The position numbers and the translations under genes are program-made. This document shows positions 24,599 through 33,316 of a stretch of DNA of 64,000 nt, one piece after another. The stretch lies in NCBI RefSeq assembly GCF_002899945.2, contig NZ_PPEG02000007.1:186001-250000 (forward strand), written 5' to 3'. The stretch's first letter is position 1. Every line of letters starts with the position of its first letter. Source of the stretch: Chryseobacterium viscerum. GTDB lineage: Bacteria; Bacteroidota; Bacteroidia; Flavobacteriales; Weeksellaceae. Under the pieces are notes generated by a model, which was not told where the DNA came from, did not search any database, and worked only from the letters and a program-made list of their open reading frames with translations.

Positions 24599-25232
24599 TA
24601 GATCTCGTTAGATTTAAGTTAATAAAAGGTCCAATATTCAATTCTGTTTCGTGGTGTCTGTGTTCTTCTAACGCAGCTGTAATTCCGAAGGTAATTTTTG
24701 AATTATATTTTGCTCCCAATTTGAAAGTTTGCAAGCTGAACTGATGTCCATCTTTATAACTTATTGCTGTTCGAAATTCCGCGCTTGTAAATAATCTCCA
24801 TTTCTCGGATAATTTAGGAAGGTAGTTTCCAATGACTAATAGTTGAGCATCAGGATCTTTAGTGACCGCACTTGTCAGGTTAGCATATACCAGAAACTCT
24901 TCATTCTCAATAAAATATTGCAGCCCTAATCTTACACTGAAAGGATATGAAGAAGAAGCGTAGGTTCCCGCTGTCAGACCCAGGTTTTTGGCAAAATTAT
25001 AAGAGACCGTATTGAAATTTGTAAAAGCAGGATGTTCGGTTTTATAATCATGAAGGAACATTTCGGTCCTTGAAAATACAGTCCACTTATTATGATCGTC
25101 AATAGGACTCAAAAAGAAAAATTCTGCTGTCTGTCCTTTGCTTCCTGAGAATGCATCTATATAGATTTGGGATTGAGCATCTAAATTATAGAATGAGAAA
25201 ATGAAGAAACAAGTAAATAAAATCTTTTTCAT
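24585..25232 (-). CDS. Outer-membrane barrel-like protein of unknown function
   Basis: The 215-aa protein has a signal peptide (MKKILFTCFFIFSFYNLDAQ) and then amphipathic strands with aromatic girdles (FFFLSPIDDHNKWTVFSRTEMFL, SFSVRLGLQYFIENEEFLVYANL-like segments) that suggest a small beta barrel. No named family was certain. It overlaps the TMEM175 gene by 14 bases, so both are made from one message, which would pair an outer-membrane protein with an inner-membrane channel. Confidence 0.65.
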   Translation of the reverse strand: MKKILFTCFFIFSFYNLDAQSQIYIDAFSGSKGQTAEFFFLSPIDDHNKWTVFSRTEMFLHDYKTEHPAFTNFNTVSYNFAKNLGLTAGTYASSSYPFSVRLGLQYFIENEEFLVYANLTSAVTKDPDAQLLVIGNYLPKLSEKWRLFTSAEFRTAISYKDGHQFSLQTFKLGAKYNSKITFGITAALEEHRHHETELNIGPFINLNLTRSNENK

Positions 25233-25326
25233 TATGTTTTTTTTTAAAAATTAGCTTGATTAATATCTAAAGGATCGAATTTTGCATCAGCATTCTGGTG
25301 AAATTTGAAGAAAACTTTAAACGTTC

Positions 25327-25651
25327 TCAGCGTCCTGCCCTAAAATATCCGGAAATCTTTTTCCCGGAATTTTGAACTTCATCCATCGTAATAAATTTTT
25401 CCGGGCCTAAAGCTTTTGCAAAGAGAGACTTAAAATCTCCTTTGTTGCTGTCATCTGTCATTACAGGGTTTTCCGTAAAATAGGAGTACCACTGTTGACC
25501 TCCTGATGGTAATACTTTTATAGTAGCTTTAACTTCAGGATTTGTAATTTTTTTCTGTGTTTGTTTTTTCTGATGATTGTTTTTGTGTGTTTTGTTTAGA
25601 GGTGATAAGAGAATAATTAAGTAATAAGAGTACACTTAATTTATTTTTCAT
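25327..25651 (-). pseudogene. Small exported protein gene with a frameshift in an A7 tract
   Basis: Reading from ATG 25651 (MKNKLSVLLLLNYSLIT, signal-peptide-like) the frame ends early, while a second frame continues with ITNPEVKATIKVLPSGGQ to a stop at 25327. The two frames meet at a run of seven A on the minus strand (25554-25548). A one-base change there would restore an ORF of about 107 aa. It may be a true pseudogene, a phase-variable gene or a sequencing error. The product was not recognised. Its neighbour upstream is also decayed, which favours a real pseudogene. Confidence 0.55.
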
Positions 25652-25710
25652 TCTAAAATGTTTTTGAATGGCTTCTTTTAATGGATATTGGAAATAAATA
25701 ATTACCAGAT

Positions 25711-26351
25711 TTAGCAATAGAAAACGTAATGTTTTTGAGTAGCCGGAAATTTTGCCAAATGTTCTTTTGCCATTCTTACCAGATAATGATTGTTCCACCA
25801 CAGCGAAGGATCAAAGGCAATATAATTGTCAAGCATTTCAGGGGGTCGGAAAAAGGTTTCCATTACAAAAACCTTGATGCAGATTCATCAATAATGCTTT
25901 TTTCCTCTGCAGTTCTATATCGTTGATTGATTTCAGGGAAAAGGTCTTCTTTAATAAATGCTCTGAATTTTCCGAATCCTAGACTACCGCAGCAATTTCT
26001 TTATCTTTTGCAGCCTCTATAAATTCTACCAAATCTCTTCTTCTTGGTGTTTTCTCTATACCAACAAGAAGGAAAGGCCTATTTTTTTGCCTTATAAGTT
26101 CTGCCAAAATAGTTGCGATATATGGAAATTTCCTTTTATTCCACCATTTGCTATATATAACAGGCAGTGGATCCGAATCTTTTTTATAGCCTTTTGGTGT
26201 TCAGACATTAATCTTCCTTAGTTCTCGAACTTGTTTAGACTGCATGATAAAAGTTTCGTATTCGGGGGATAGGATCGTTTGGCTGTGATTCGTTTGAACA
26301 GCTTGTGAGGAATAGGGGTCCTGTCAATAAAAAGTAATAGATTTTTCTCAT
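25711..26351 (-). pseudogene. Decayed esterase lipoprotein (PF00756, IroE/BesA-like)
   Basis: From ATG 26351 the frame codes for a lipoprotein signal (MRKIYYFLLTGPLFLTSC). After a shift, another frame gives QVRELRKINV, an in-frame stop, then TPKGYKKDSDPLPVIY and LLVGIEKTPRRRDL. A further stop and shifts follow, then FDPSLWWNNHYLVRMAKEHL, a hallmark of putative esterases related to siderophore esterases. At least two stops and two frameshifts are needed, and the GxSxG region and the C-terminus are damaged or missing. The intact gene would be near 280 codons. It is clearly non-functional as an enzyme. Confidence 0.75.
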
Positions 26352-26814
26352 AAATTTTGTATTTGTGTTTTTTTGTGAATCAACTTTTGCCGTTTCCCAC
26401 TTTTCCTGGTGTAGAAAAATAGAGTGAGAACAAAATGTAACTTCCTGAGAAATTGACTACTGAGATTCAATTCAAATATAATAAATTATTGCACTTTGTT
26501 ATCATCTATTTTATTTTTTTTGAATCCCCTTGAAATTGATGAATGTATGCAGAGTGATTTCAGCTATGTTTTTTCTCCAAGAATGTCGTGCCGACTCTAA
26601 GCTAGGGTTTTGTAAGTGCAATTTCGATTATGTCGTACATTATTTTTTACTTCAGAAAAACCCGGACAAAATTTTACAAGATTTAAGACGTTTATATGCA
26701 CTTGAATACCGTTAAATGAAAAACTTGATTTATAAAGAGCAAAGTTTTAAAAAATAACCCTGTTTACACTTATTTGCGTAAATAAGTGTAAACAGGGTTT
26801 ATATAGAGATACCA
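26352..26814. other. Gene-free stretch behind the lipoprotein gene
   Basis: This 463-bp AT-rich stretch holds a 20-bp perfect palindrome near its right end (separate entry). A plus-strand ORF of 61 codons at 26530-26715 has no recognisable features and is not called. It may be further eroded sequence. Confidence 0.5.
26756..26799 (-). terminator. Long perfect hairpin behind the lipoprotein gene
   Basis: Arms 26756-26775 and 26780-26799 pair over 20 bp without a mismatch around a GCGT loop. It lies 16 bases behind the stop of the minus-strand gene ending at 26815. On the minus strand TTATTTTTT follows, so termination is the likely role. Confidence 0.7.
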
Positions 26815-27306
26815 TTAATCGGCGCTGTGGATAATGGTTCTTTTCACGTTTTCGCCCTTTTGTTCAAGCTTTAAAGTTGTTACTCCACCCGCGAAAAGAA
26901 ACTCGATTTCAATGGTGTTAGCCGAAACTTTATAGCTAATAGCATCCAGACCATCCTGGTTGATTTCTTTTTCAACGCTTTGTTTTGGTAATTCTGCCAA
27001 TAGAAGTTCAGATTTTTCTAATTCCTTTGCCTTGATGGTTTTCTCATACACCTGCACCATTGTTGATTTTGGGAATAGGCATTCCTGTTCACTACCGTAT
27101 TCAACTGTTTTTTCTGTACACTCCTTCAGGGTGGGTATTTCTTTACTGTCGGTATTTGTATTTTCTACTACAGCAGCTTTTGCAGCCGGACTGTCTATTT
27201 TAGGTGTTGCAGCTTCTGTTTTTGTTTCTCTTGTTGTCTCTTTGGTCTCATTTTTACAACCTGTTACAGCTAACAGCGTCATAGCGATAAAGCTTATCTT
27301 TTTCAT
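26815..27306 (-). CDS. Lipoprotein of unknown function
   Basis: The 163-aa product has a lipoprotein signal with lipobox LLAVTGC at residues 11-17, then a low-complexity linker rich in K, E, T and A (about residues 18-60). The mature domain (about 60-163) has two cysteines (ECTEKTVEYGSEQEC) and a mainly beta C-terminus (TIEIEFLFAGGVTTLKLEQKG). No family was recognised. It stands alone with a hairpin terminator behind it. Confidence 0.7.
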   Translation of the reverse strand: MKKISFIAMTLLAVTGCKNETKETTRETKTEAATPKIDSPAAKAAVVENTNTDSKEIPTLKECTEKTVEYGSEQECLFPKSTMVQVYEKTIKAKELEKSELLLAELPKQSVEKEINQDGLDAISYKVSANTIEIEFLFAGGVTTLKLEQKGENVKRTIIHSAD

Positions 27307-27418
27307 TAATAAGAGGTTATTTATTTTTTTGTAAATCTTCTGATGATGAGTATTTCAAGAATACTGAAAATACCGAATTTTCAGCATTGGTTAGGTGCTA
27401 ATGTATTGAGCTGACTTA

Positions 27419-27958
27419 TTATTGAATATTCGCTTTGATAATAGTAAGCCTTTCCTCTACTTCATTGATCCTTTTGATCCAGAAGTTGATTCCTTCCTGA
27501 TTGGTCACGGTTTCTTTAAAGGCGTTGCGGTTGACAGTCAACAAATAGCCACCACTTTTTTGATAATCCTGTTCGCGTTCTTTTTTAGTTTCAGGCTCTA
27601 TACGGTATCTCCAGAATACAAGAGAATGCATGTATTCTGAACGGATTTTTTCAAGATAGCAGATAATAGCCTTTCGGTCCTGCGGTATATATCCCGGTCC
27701 GGAGCATCCACAGGAATGAAAAGTGATTCCGACTGTGTACAGATCCCGGATATGAGCCCATTGCTTATCGTCATTTTTTGAAGGCGATTTGAAATCGAGT
27801 CCCATATTGGCCATCAGGTTGCCACATTCGGGGCATTTGGCTTCTACGGAGACCTGAGCATCCCGGTCCACATCTTTTAAATGACGTCGTTTGAAAGTTT
27901 TCTGGCAGTTAAAACAGGCATAATGTCCTTTGTAAACCATCATGGAATATCGGCACAT
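27419..27958 (-). CDS. Cysteine-rich zinc-ribbon protein, unknown function
   Basis: The 179-aa protein has a zinc-ribbon-like N-terminal half: CFNC (residues 15-18) with CPEC (41-44), and a further HSCGCSGPGYIP segment near residue 81. The C-terminal half is helical and charged (EKIRSEYMHSLVFWRYRIEPETKKEREQ). It has no signal peptide. The start MCRYSMMVYKGHYACF could be any of three close Met codons; the second or third would also work. It lies 33 bases behind another unknown gene on the same strand, so they are probably an operon. Confidence 0.65.
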   Translation of the reverse strand: MCRYSMMVYKGHYACFNCQKTFKRRHLKDVDRDAQVSVEAKCPECGNLMANMGLDFKSPSKNDDKQWAHIRDLYTVGITFHSCGCSGPGYIPQDRKAIICYLEKIRSEYMHSLVFWRYRIEPETKKEREQDYQKSGGYLLTVNRNAFKETVTNQEGINFWIKRINEVEERLTIIKANIQ

Positions 27959-27991
27959 ACTAAAATCTTATTCTTTGGTTATAAGTTATTT

Positions 27992-28477
27992 TTATTTGTT
28001 TTTTTCCTCTTCATTAAAGTTGATTCCCATAAGGCTGCTGGCGCTTCTTGGATCGTAGACCGACCATACATTTCCCCAGGGAAATTTGAAGGTGCAGCTT
28101 GGGTAAGGGTTTTTCTTTTTTTGGGTTGGAGACATTTCCAGAATCTGAGAAAGAAAGGTATTATTCCGGTAGAAAACCTTCATTTCTTTTTCCTCTGTCC
28201 ATTCATTCCAGTCTTTTGCATCACCATTTTCCCATGTGTTCATATGAATGATGTCCAGCTGATCTTCGAAAAAGCACAGACTGAAAGATATCTGGTATCT
28301 CTGTATTTCTATGCTCTTAAAATAATACCAAAAATACCCGGTTTTTGCATCCCACATATGATGATACTTTTCTTTATGAAAATCAGATTGCTTCAACTGA
28401 TCAAATTTCATTCCCTTATAGAGCCGGGTAGTAAAGACTTCCAGTTCTATAACTCCATTTTCACTGTTAATCAGCAT
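27992..28477 (-). CDS. Protein of unknown function, 161 aa
   Basis: No family was recognised. The sequence is rich in aromatic residues (HHMWDAKTGYFWYYF, WTEEKEMKVFY, FKFPWGNVWSVYD), lacks a signal peptide and membrane helices, and ends in a charged tail. The size and single-domain look recall immunity-type proteins, but no toxin gene is adjacent, so this is not claimed. It is the first gene of a probable pair with the zinc-ribbon protein downstream. Confidence 0.6.
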   Translation of the reverse strand: MLINSENGVIELEVFTTRLYKGMKFDQLKQSDFHKEKYHHMWDAKTGYFWYYFKSIEIQRYQISFSLCFFEDQLDIIHMNTWENGDAKDWNEWTEEKEMKVFYRNNTFLSQILEMSPTQKKKNPYPSCTFKFPWGNVWSVYDPRSASSLMGINFNEEEKNK

Positions 28478-28580
28478 GTCCCAAAAAATTGAAGCTATAA
28501 ATATACCCGTTTTTTCTTTACAGACAACGAATAATATTTACAGCTTCTAGTAGAAATAGAAATATCGGTGTGTTATTGTG

Positions 28581-30869
28581 CTATGGATTTGATATAATCA
28601 ATGTTGATGGGATATCAGAAAGCCATAGACTTTTTGTATCGATGAGGTTTTTCCAGCTTTTGCTGCTGATAAGCATCAGATCCTGAGAATTCAGAAACTC
28701 CTTTTCAATCTTTTTCTCATTGTACAATGTGATATGATTAGGAGCTACCTGCTCTATACTTCTGATCAGTTCTTTCACCTCAATATTGTTTCGGATCTGT
28801 CCTGCAGCATCCAGAATAATAACCTGGGAATTGTTGTTATTGATAAGTCTTTTGGCATATTCCAGAAGATAGAAATCACTTAGATTAAAAATGGGTACAA
28901 ATATTTTGTCTGCCGTTTTAAATTCTTTATCAACAAGGATTCCGACAGGAATGGTCGCTTTATCCAAAACCTGAAGGGTAAGATCATCGTAAGGAGAGTT
29001 GTTGAAAATATTTCCTTTTCCTTTTACGGTGTTCAGTAATTTTTCAGGATTAATGATTTTGGTTGTAAATCCTAATAATCTGCCCAATAAACTTCCTTCG
29101 TACATTGATTTTCCCAGCATGATAAGAAGAAGATCATAATTTCCTTTATTGGTAATATTGGTGAGGTCACTTTCAACATCGGTAGAAGCCTTGAAAAGTG
29201 TTGTCACTTCAAGCTGAAGCTCGTGGGAGGTTTCAATGACATTTTTAAACTGCTCTTTTTCAAAGTTTTCTATATCGAAGGCGTGAAGTTCATCAACAGG
29301 AGCAATATTCATTGCTGTTACACTTTTGTTCCCGTTCATTTTATGGGTAAAATTATCTGCAAGTTTCAATAGCTTACTTCCTGCTTTTGCAGTTTCAAAA
29401 GATAGAAGAACCCTGTATTTTGTATCGTCATCTTCCTGTTCATCTTCTTCAATCATTGATTTTTTTCCTTTGAAAAGATAATTGATAAAATCCAGACATG
29501 GCCCCGTCATAAACGTTGTAAATAAAGCCATGATAACAAGCATTGCGAAAAGTTCCGGACCTAATACTCCTAAATCATACCCGATATTCAGTACGATAAG
29601 TTCTGTAAGGCCCCTGGTATTCATTAAAGCACCTATTGTGAGACTGTCTTTCCAGCTTATTTTCAAAAACCTTGCGGTGAGGGCGCTTCCTACAAATTTT
29701 CCTGTAACGGCTGTCAAAATGATCAATCCTCCAATTTTCCAAAGGTGAGGATCATTCAATAATCCGATCTGGGTTCTTAACCCTGTAAATACAAAGAAAA
29801 GCGGCAATAGTAAAACCAAGGCAACATCTTCTATTTTTTCTATGAAAAGATTCCTGAATTTAACGTTTTCCGGCATAATTGCTCCGGCCATAAATGCTCC
29901 GAAAAGAGCGTGGATACCGATTACCTCTGTTGCATAAGAAGAGATGATAAGGATTAAGAAAAATACAGCAACCAATGATTTGCTGATAAACCCTTTTCCT
30001 TTTTGCGATTCGGCAATTCTATTGAGGAATGGTCTTACTGCTTTTATCATAATGAACACATACAGAATAGCCATTAAGATAACGAATACTGATCCTGAAA
30101 AAGATCCGGCTTTTACCACAGCAATTACTGCTGCCAGAATACACCATGCGGTAATATCATCAGCGGCGGCACAGGTAATAACGACGGTTCCTATTTTTGT
30201 TTTGTGAAGATTTCTTTCCTGAACAATTCTTGCGAGAACCGGAAAGGCGGTAATACTCATTGCAATCGCTATAAATAAGGCAAATGAACTAAACTGAATG
30301 CCTTCCGGGGCAAATTCTTTATAAATGAAATAAGAAAGTCCTACCCCTAATGCAAAAGGAAAAATTATACTTGCATGACTGATCACTACGGCATCGTGTG
30401 CCTTTTTTCTCAGAACACTCAGGTCAAGTTCCATTCCGACAATGTACATGAAGAGAATCAGACCGATCTGGCTTAAAAACTGTAGATTGGGAAGGGATTC
30501 TTTCGGAAAGATAAAGGCAGAAAGCTCAGGGAAATATAATCCGAAAAGTGATGGCCCCAAAACAATACCGGCGATCATTTCACCTATTACGGAAGGTTGT
30601 TTCAGTTTTGTACAAATCCATCCGAAAAGTTTTGCGACAAGGATGATGGTTACAATCTGAGTAAGAAGAAGTGCTAAAGGGTGATGAAGGTTTGCCAGAA
30701 AAGAATCTGCAAAATTGTCCCACATCGTAGCTCCCGTAGCTTTGCTAGGAGTGATATTTTCTCCGATTTCCAGTGTTTTGCCCTGGATAAAGAACCAGTA
30801 CATGACGCAAGAAAAGAATGCAATGGTACTGATGTAAAAGATAATATTTTTGTATTTCCCCAAATTCAT
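28581..30869 (-). CDS. CPA2-type cation:proton antiporter with USP-like tail
   Basis: The 762-aa protein has a first helix (about 8-28), a periplasmic loop, then the Na+/H+-exchanger domain of about 12 helices (residues 60-455). PSVIGEMIAGIVLGPSLFG and the CAAADDITAWCILA segment, with its two aspartates in the transport site, mark the CPA2 family. The last 280 residues form a soluble cytoplasmic part with universal-stress-protein-like folds (LLIMLGKSM, PVGILVDKEFK). KTN/TrkA-type NAD binding is not seen. It exchanges K+ or Na+ for protons. It stands alone. Confidence 0.88.
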   Translation of the reverse strand: MNLGKYKNIIFYISTIAFFSCVMYWFFIQGKTLEIGENITPSKATGATMWDNFADSFLANLHHPLALLLTQIVTIILVAKLFGWICTKLKQPSVIGEMIAGIVLGPSLFGLYFPELSAFIFPKESLPNLQFLSQIGLILFMYIVGMELDLSVLRKKAHDAVVISHASIIFPFALGVGLSYFIYKEFAPEGIQFSSFALFIAIAMSITAFPVLARIVQERNLHKTKIGTVVITCAAADDITAWCILAAVIAVVKAGSFSGSVFVILMAILYVFIMIKAVRPFLNRIAESQKGKGFISKSLVAVFFLILIISSYATEVIGIHALFGAFMAGAIMPENVKFRNLFIEKIEDVALVLLLPLFFVFTGLRTQIGLLNDPHLWKIGGLIILTAVTGKFVGSALTARFLKISWKDSLTIGALMNTRGLTELIVLNIGYDLGVLGPELFAMLVIMALFTTFMTGPCLDFINYLFKGKKSMIEEDEQEDDDTKYRVLLSFETAKAGSKLLKLADNFTHKMNGNKSVTAMNIAPVDELHAFDIENFEKEQFKNVIETSHELQLEVTTLFKASTDVESDLTNITNKGNYDLLLIMLGKSMYEGSLLGRLLGFTTKIINPEKLLNTVKGKGNIFNNSPYDDLTLQVLDKATIPVGILVDKEFKTADKIFVPIFNLSDFYLLEYAKRLINNNNSQVIILDAAGQIRNNIEVKELIRSIEQVAPNHITLYNEKKIEKEFLNSQDLMLISSKSWKNLIDTKSLWLSDIPSTLIISNP

Positions 30870-30965
30870 GATTCCAATATTTTATGCAAAGTTGATAAGA
30901 ATATATTAAGATTAAAATACTATTGTTTTTAAATGTAATGAATGTTCTAAAAAATGTAATCAAAT

Positions 30966-31355
30966 CTATTTAAATGAATAGCCAAGTCCAACTCCCACTT
31001 TCCAACTGCCATTCTGATCAGCTGTTTTAGAATTGTAATAGGCAGGAATCTGAAAGGCTATCTTTTTATAAACCATGGTGAGGCCTGCTCCCAACGTGGG
31101 CATAATAGGGCTGTTTTTGGTCCCGGTTGAGTGGTCTTCTTTAATTCTCAATGAAGGAAGCATTCCCAGTATAAATTTAACATTTTTATGAGTAAGACTC
31201 ACATTAGGACCTGTAAAGTTGATAAAGGCACCATGATCTACATATCCGACCACTGCTATCCCGTCAAAAAACGACATCTTAACTTTTGAAGAGGTTTCCT
31301 GAGAAAAACACAGACCGAATATGAGAAGTCCTGCAGCATAGAAAAAGTTTTTCAT
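30966..31355 (-). CDS. Small secreted or outer-membrane protein
   Basis: The 129-aa product has a signal peptide (MKNFFYAAGLLIFGLCFSQ) and a beta-rich mature part (FFDGIAVVGYVDHGAFINF, GPNVSLTHKNVKFILGMLP, WKVGVGLGYSFK) ending in aromatic-Lys, as in short outer-membrane barrels. No family name is certain. It lies between the antiporter and the response-regulator gene, with gaps of about 100 bases on each side, so it is probably a separate unit. Confidence 0.65.
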   Translation of the reverse strand: MKNFFYAAGLLIFGLCFSQETSSKVKMSFFDGIAVVGYVDHGAFINFTGPNVSLTHKNVKFILGMLPSLRIKEDHSTGTKNSPIMPTLGAGLTMVYKKIAFQIPAYYNSKTADQNGSWKVGVGLGYSFK

Positions 31356-31465
31356 TATAAAATCAATTAATTCTATGCAAAATTAAACAGATTGAATACT
31401 GAAAAAGGGGAGTTGTAATGAAGCGTGGATATTCTGTAACGAAACCCGAAAGATTTGAAGAAGGT

Positions 31466-32176
31466 CTATTTTCCGAATAGCTCCATCAGAGAATTTTTGT
31501 AGGCATCTCCAATCTGAAGCTTCAAAAAATTATGATCCTCCGTAGGAATCGTGGTGATAATTTCGTTGGTTGAAAATACCTTAATGGAAGACAGAGCAAT
31601 GATCTCTTTTTTGTTGACCTGTGCAAAATCTTTGGTTGGAAGCATTTCCAGAAGGTTTTTAAAATTCAGGTTTTTTAAAACAATTGTGGTTCCATCACTC
31701 AGGATGATATCTTTATCCCTGCTGTCTATCTCAGAGGTTTTGATATAAGAAATCTGTTCTGTGAATATGACTGTTTTTCCGATATTGGTATTCCATTCGA
31801 TAAAAGCTTTTTTAGGAGTGTCTTCCACCAGTTCTTTAGCTTTTTCAAAGGCTTGAATCAACCTTTCTTTTTTAATAGGTTTTCTTACGTAATCTACCAC
31901 ATTCAGGTCGAAAGCTTCAGCGGCATATTCCTTATAAGCCGTGGTAAAGATTATTTTTTTTGAGCCTGAAATAATCTCAGCTACCTGAAGTCCCGTCATT
32001 CCGGGCATTTCAATATCCAGAATACACAGATTACAGTCGATGTTGTCTATTTCGTTCAGGAAAATTTTAGGATCATTAAATGCCTTTACGACTTCTACAT
32101 TGTCGATCTGCTCGCATAGAAGTTTTAAATAACTGATGGCCAGTAATTCATCATCCAGAATAACGCATTTTATCAT
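31466..32176 (-). CDS. LytTR-family response regulator
   Basis: The 236-aa protein has an N-terminal receiver domain (residues 1-120) with the phosphate-accepting aspartate in CILDIEMPGMTG and the conserved lysine in VRKPIKKERL. The C-terminal LytTR DNA-binding domain (about 135-236) has ISYIKTSEIDSRDKDIILSDG and FAQVNKKEIIALSSI. It overlaps the partner kinase gene by 26 bases. The targets are unknown; in Bacteroidota such pairs often control nearby membrane or metabolite genes. Confidence 0.9.
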   Translation of the reverse strand: MIKCVILDDELLAISYLKLLCEQIDNVEVVKAFNDPKIFLNEIDNIDCNLCILDIEMPGMTGLQVAEIISGSKKIIFTTAYKEYAAEAFDLNVVDYVRKPIKKERLIQAFEKAKELVEDTPKKAFIEWNTNIGKTVIFTEQISYIKTSEIDSRDKDIILSDGTTIVLKNLNFKNLLEMLPTKDFAQVNKKEIIALSSIKVFSTNEIITTIPTEDHNFLKLQIGDAYKNSLMELFGK

Positions 32177-32924
32177 AGAATTCTCCTAAATTGATTTTTA
32201 ATTCCGCTGTAAAGACTCCGTTTTTCGAACTTTTTTCCAGCTGGTAATAAGTACTGTAGATCATTTTAAGTCTTTGATCAAAAGACTGGCTTCCAAAACC
32301 GCTTTTCTCCTTTTCCAGAATATTTTTTAAAGAAGCTTTATTGCTTACTTTCATGGTGAAAATACCATCTTCAAGCTCCATATAAATGGAAATGAAAGAA
32401 TCCTGAGCTAGGAAATCTGTATGTTTGAAGGCATTTTCAATAAGATCCACAGAGATCAGCGGAGCAAATACCTTTTCTTCATAGAGAGAGTCAGACTTGT
32501 TGATCCTGGATTTGATTCTGAAATCGAAAAGGGGATTGATTTTAATTTTATTAATCTCAATAAGGCTTAAAGCAAAATTAAGCTCCTCTTTAGGGCTCAC
32601 ATACTTATTATTGCTTTCATATAAAATATAATCCAGCACATTTGCCAGTTTATCCAGAGACATATACGTCTGATAGGCATGAGACTGAACCGAATTGAGA
32701 ATGTTTTTAAACAAATGCGGATTCAGCTTTGTACCGATATGTTCCAAACGGACTTCGTTCAGACGCTGCTCAATAAGTTTATTGGTTTCCGATAATTTGG
32801 TGTTTTTCTGATTCAGCTTCTGATTCTGGCTGAAGAGATAAATACTTACGGTAAGAAACAGGAAAATGGCAAAAACTCCGACGAATATCAGATAATCATG
32901 AATCATGTAGTAATTGCCACCCAT
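32151..32924 (-). CDS. LytS-type sensor histidine kinase
   Basis: The 257-aa protein has one N-terminal membrane helix (residues 7-29), a short coiled coil, then the His_kinase domain with the phosphorylated histidine in LNPHLFKNILNSVQSHAY. The ATP-binding part has LIENAFKHTDF (N box) and the G box SGFGSQSFDQRLKMIY. There is no sizeable extracellular sensor, so it probably senses within the membrane or with help of a partner. It is coupled to the response regulator by a 26-base overlap and lies 20 bases behind a small anchored protein. Confidence 0.88.
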   Translation of the reverse strand: MGGNYYMIHDYLIFVGVFAIFLFLTVSIYLFSQNQKLNQKNTKLSETNKLIEQRLNEVRLEHIGTKLNPHLFKNILNSVQSHAYQTYMSLDKLANVLDYILYESNNKYVSPKEELNFALSLIEINKIKINPLFDFRIKSRINKSDSLYEEKVFAPLISVDLIENAFKHTDFLAQDSFISIYMELEDGIFTMKVSNKASLKNILEKEKSGFGSQSFDQRLKMIYSTYYQLEKSSKNGVFTAELKINLGEFYDKMRYSG

Positions 32925-32944
32925 AGAATCTTGGTTATTAAAAA

Positions 32945-33316
32945 CTATTTAAGTTTCTTAAGACCGTTTACCGTTACTTCTTCTTCACATTTTTCAAAAG
33001 AGACCTCGTAAGAAGGATTTTTTTCAGGATAGGTCAAAATATAGTTTGGACACGGTTTTTTCTGTGCCTGGCTGCGGTCAAAATCTACTTTTCCGTTGGT
33101 AATGATGCTGTCTTTTACAAATTTCTCATCAATCTTGTAGGTAGTCATTGCGCTTTTAACCTCTTCAGAATATTTGAATTCCTTGGAGAGGGTTTCAGCA
33201 ATAACACGGCTGTTGGGTAAATAACCACTGCAGCTTGCCCCTTTTTTGTTTAAAATAAAAAATACGAGCAAAAGCCCAGGCAAAAAGCCTATTACGAAGA
33301 ATTTCAGTTTTTTCAT
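32945..33316 (-). CDS. Small membrane-anchored protein, cotranscribed with ald
   Basis: The 123-aa product has an N-terminal hydrophobic segment (MKKLKFFVIGFLPGLLLVFFIL), then a soluble part with cysteines in ASCSGYLPNSRVIAETLS, KPCPNYILTYP and FEKCEEEV. The family is unknown to me but the layout, behind alanine dehydrogenase, looks conserved in flavobacteria. Its start codon overlaps the ald stop by one base (TAATG). A periplasmic location is likely. It precedes the sensor kinase and might be its ligand-binding partner; that is a guess. Confidence 0.65.
   Translation of the reverse strand: MKKLKFFVIGFLPGLLLVFFILNKKGASCSGYLPNSRVIAETLSKEFKYSEEVKSAMTTYKIDEKFVKDSIITNGKVDFDRSQAQKKPCPNYILTYPEKNPSYEVSFEKCEEEVTVNGLKKLK

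Noticed and set aside
26530..26715. Plus-strand ORF of 61 codons in the decayed region
   Set aside because: No domain, no ribosome-binding site of note, and it lies among pseudogenes; nothing supports it as a gene.
27992..28477. 161-aa protein as an immunity protein
   Set aside because: Only size and composition suggest it; there is no adjacent toxin, so the idea was dropped.
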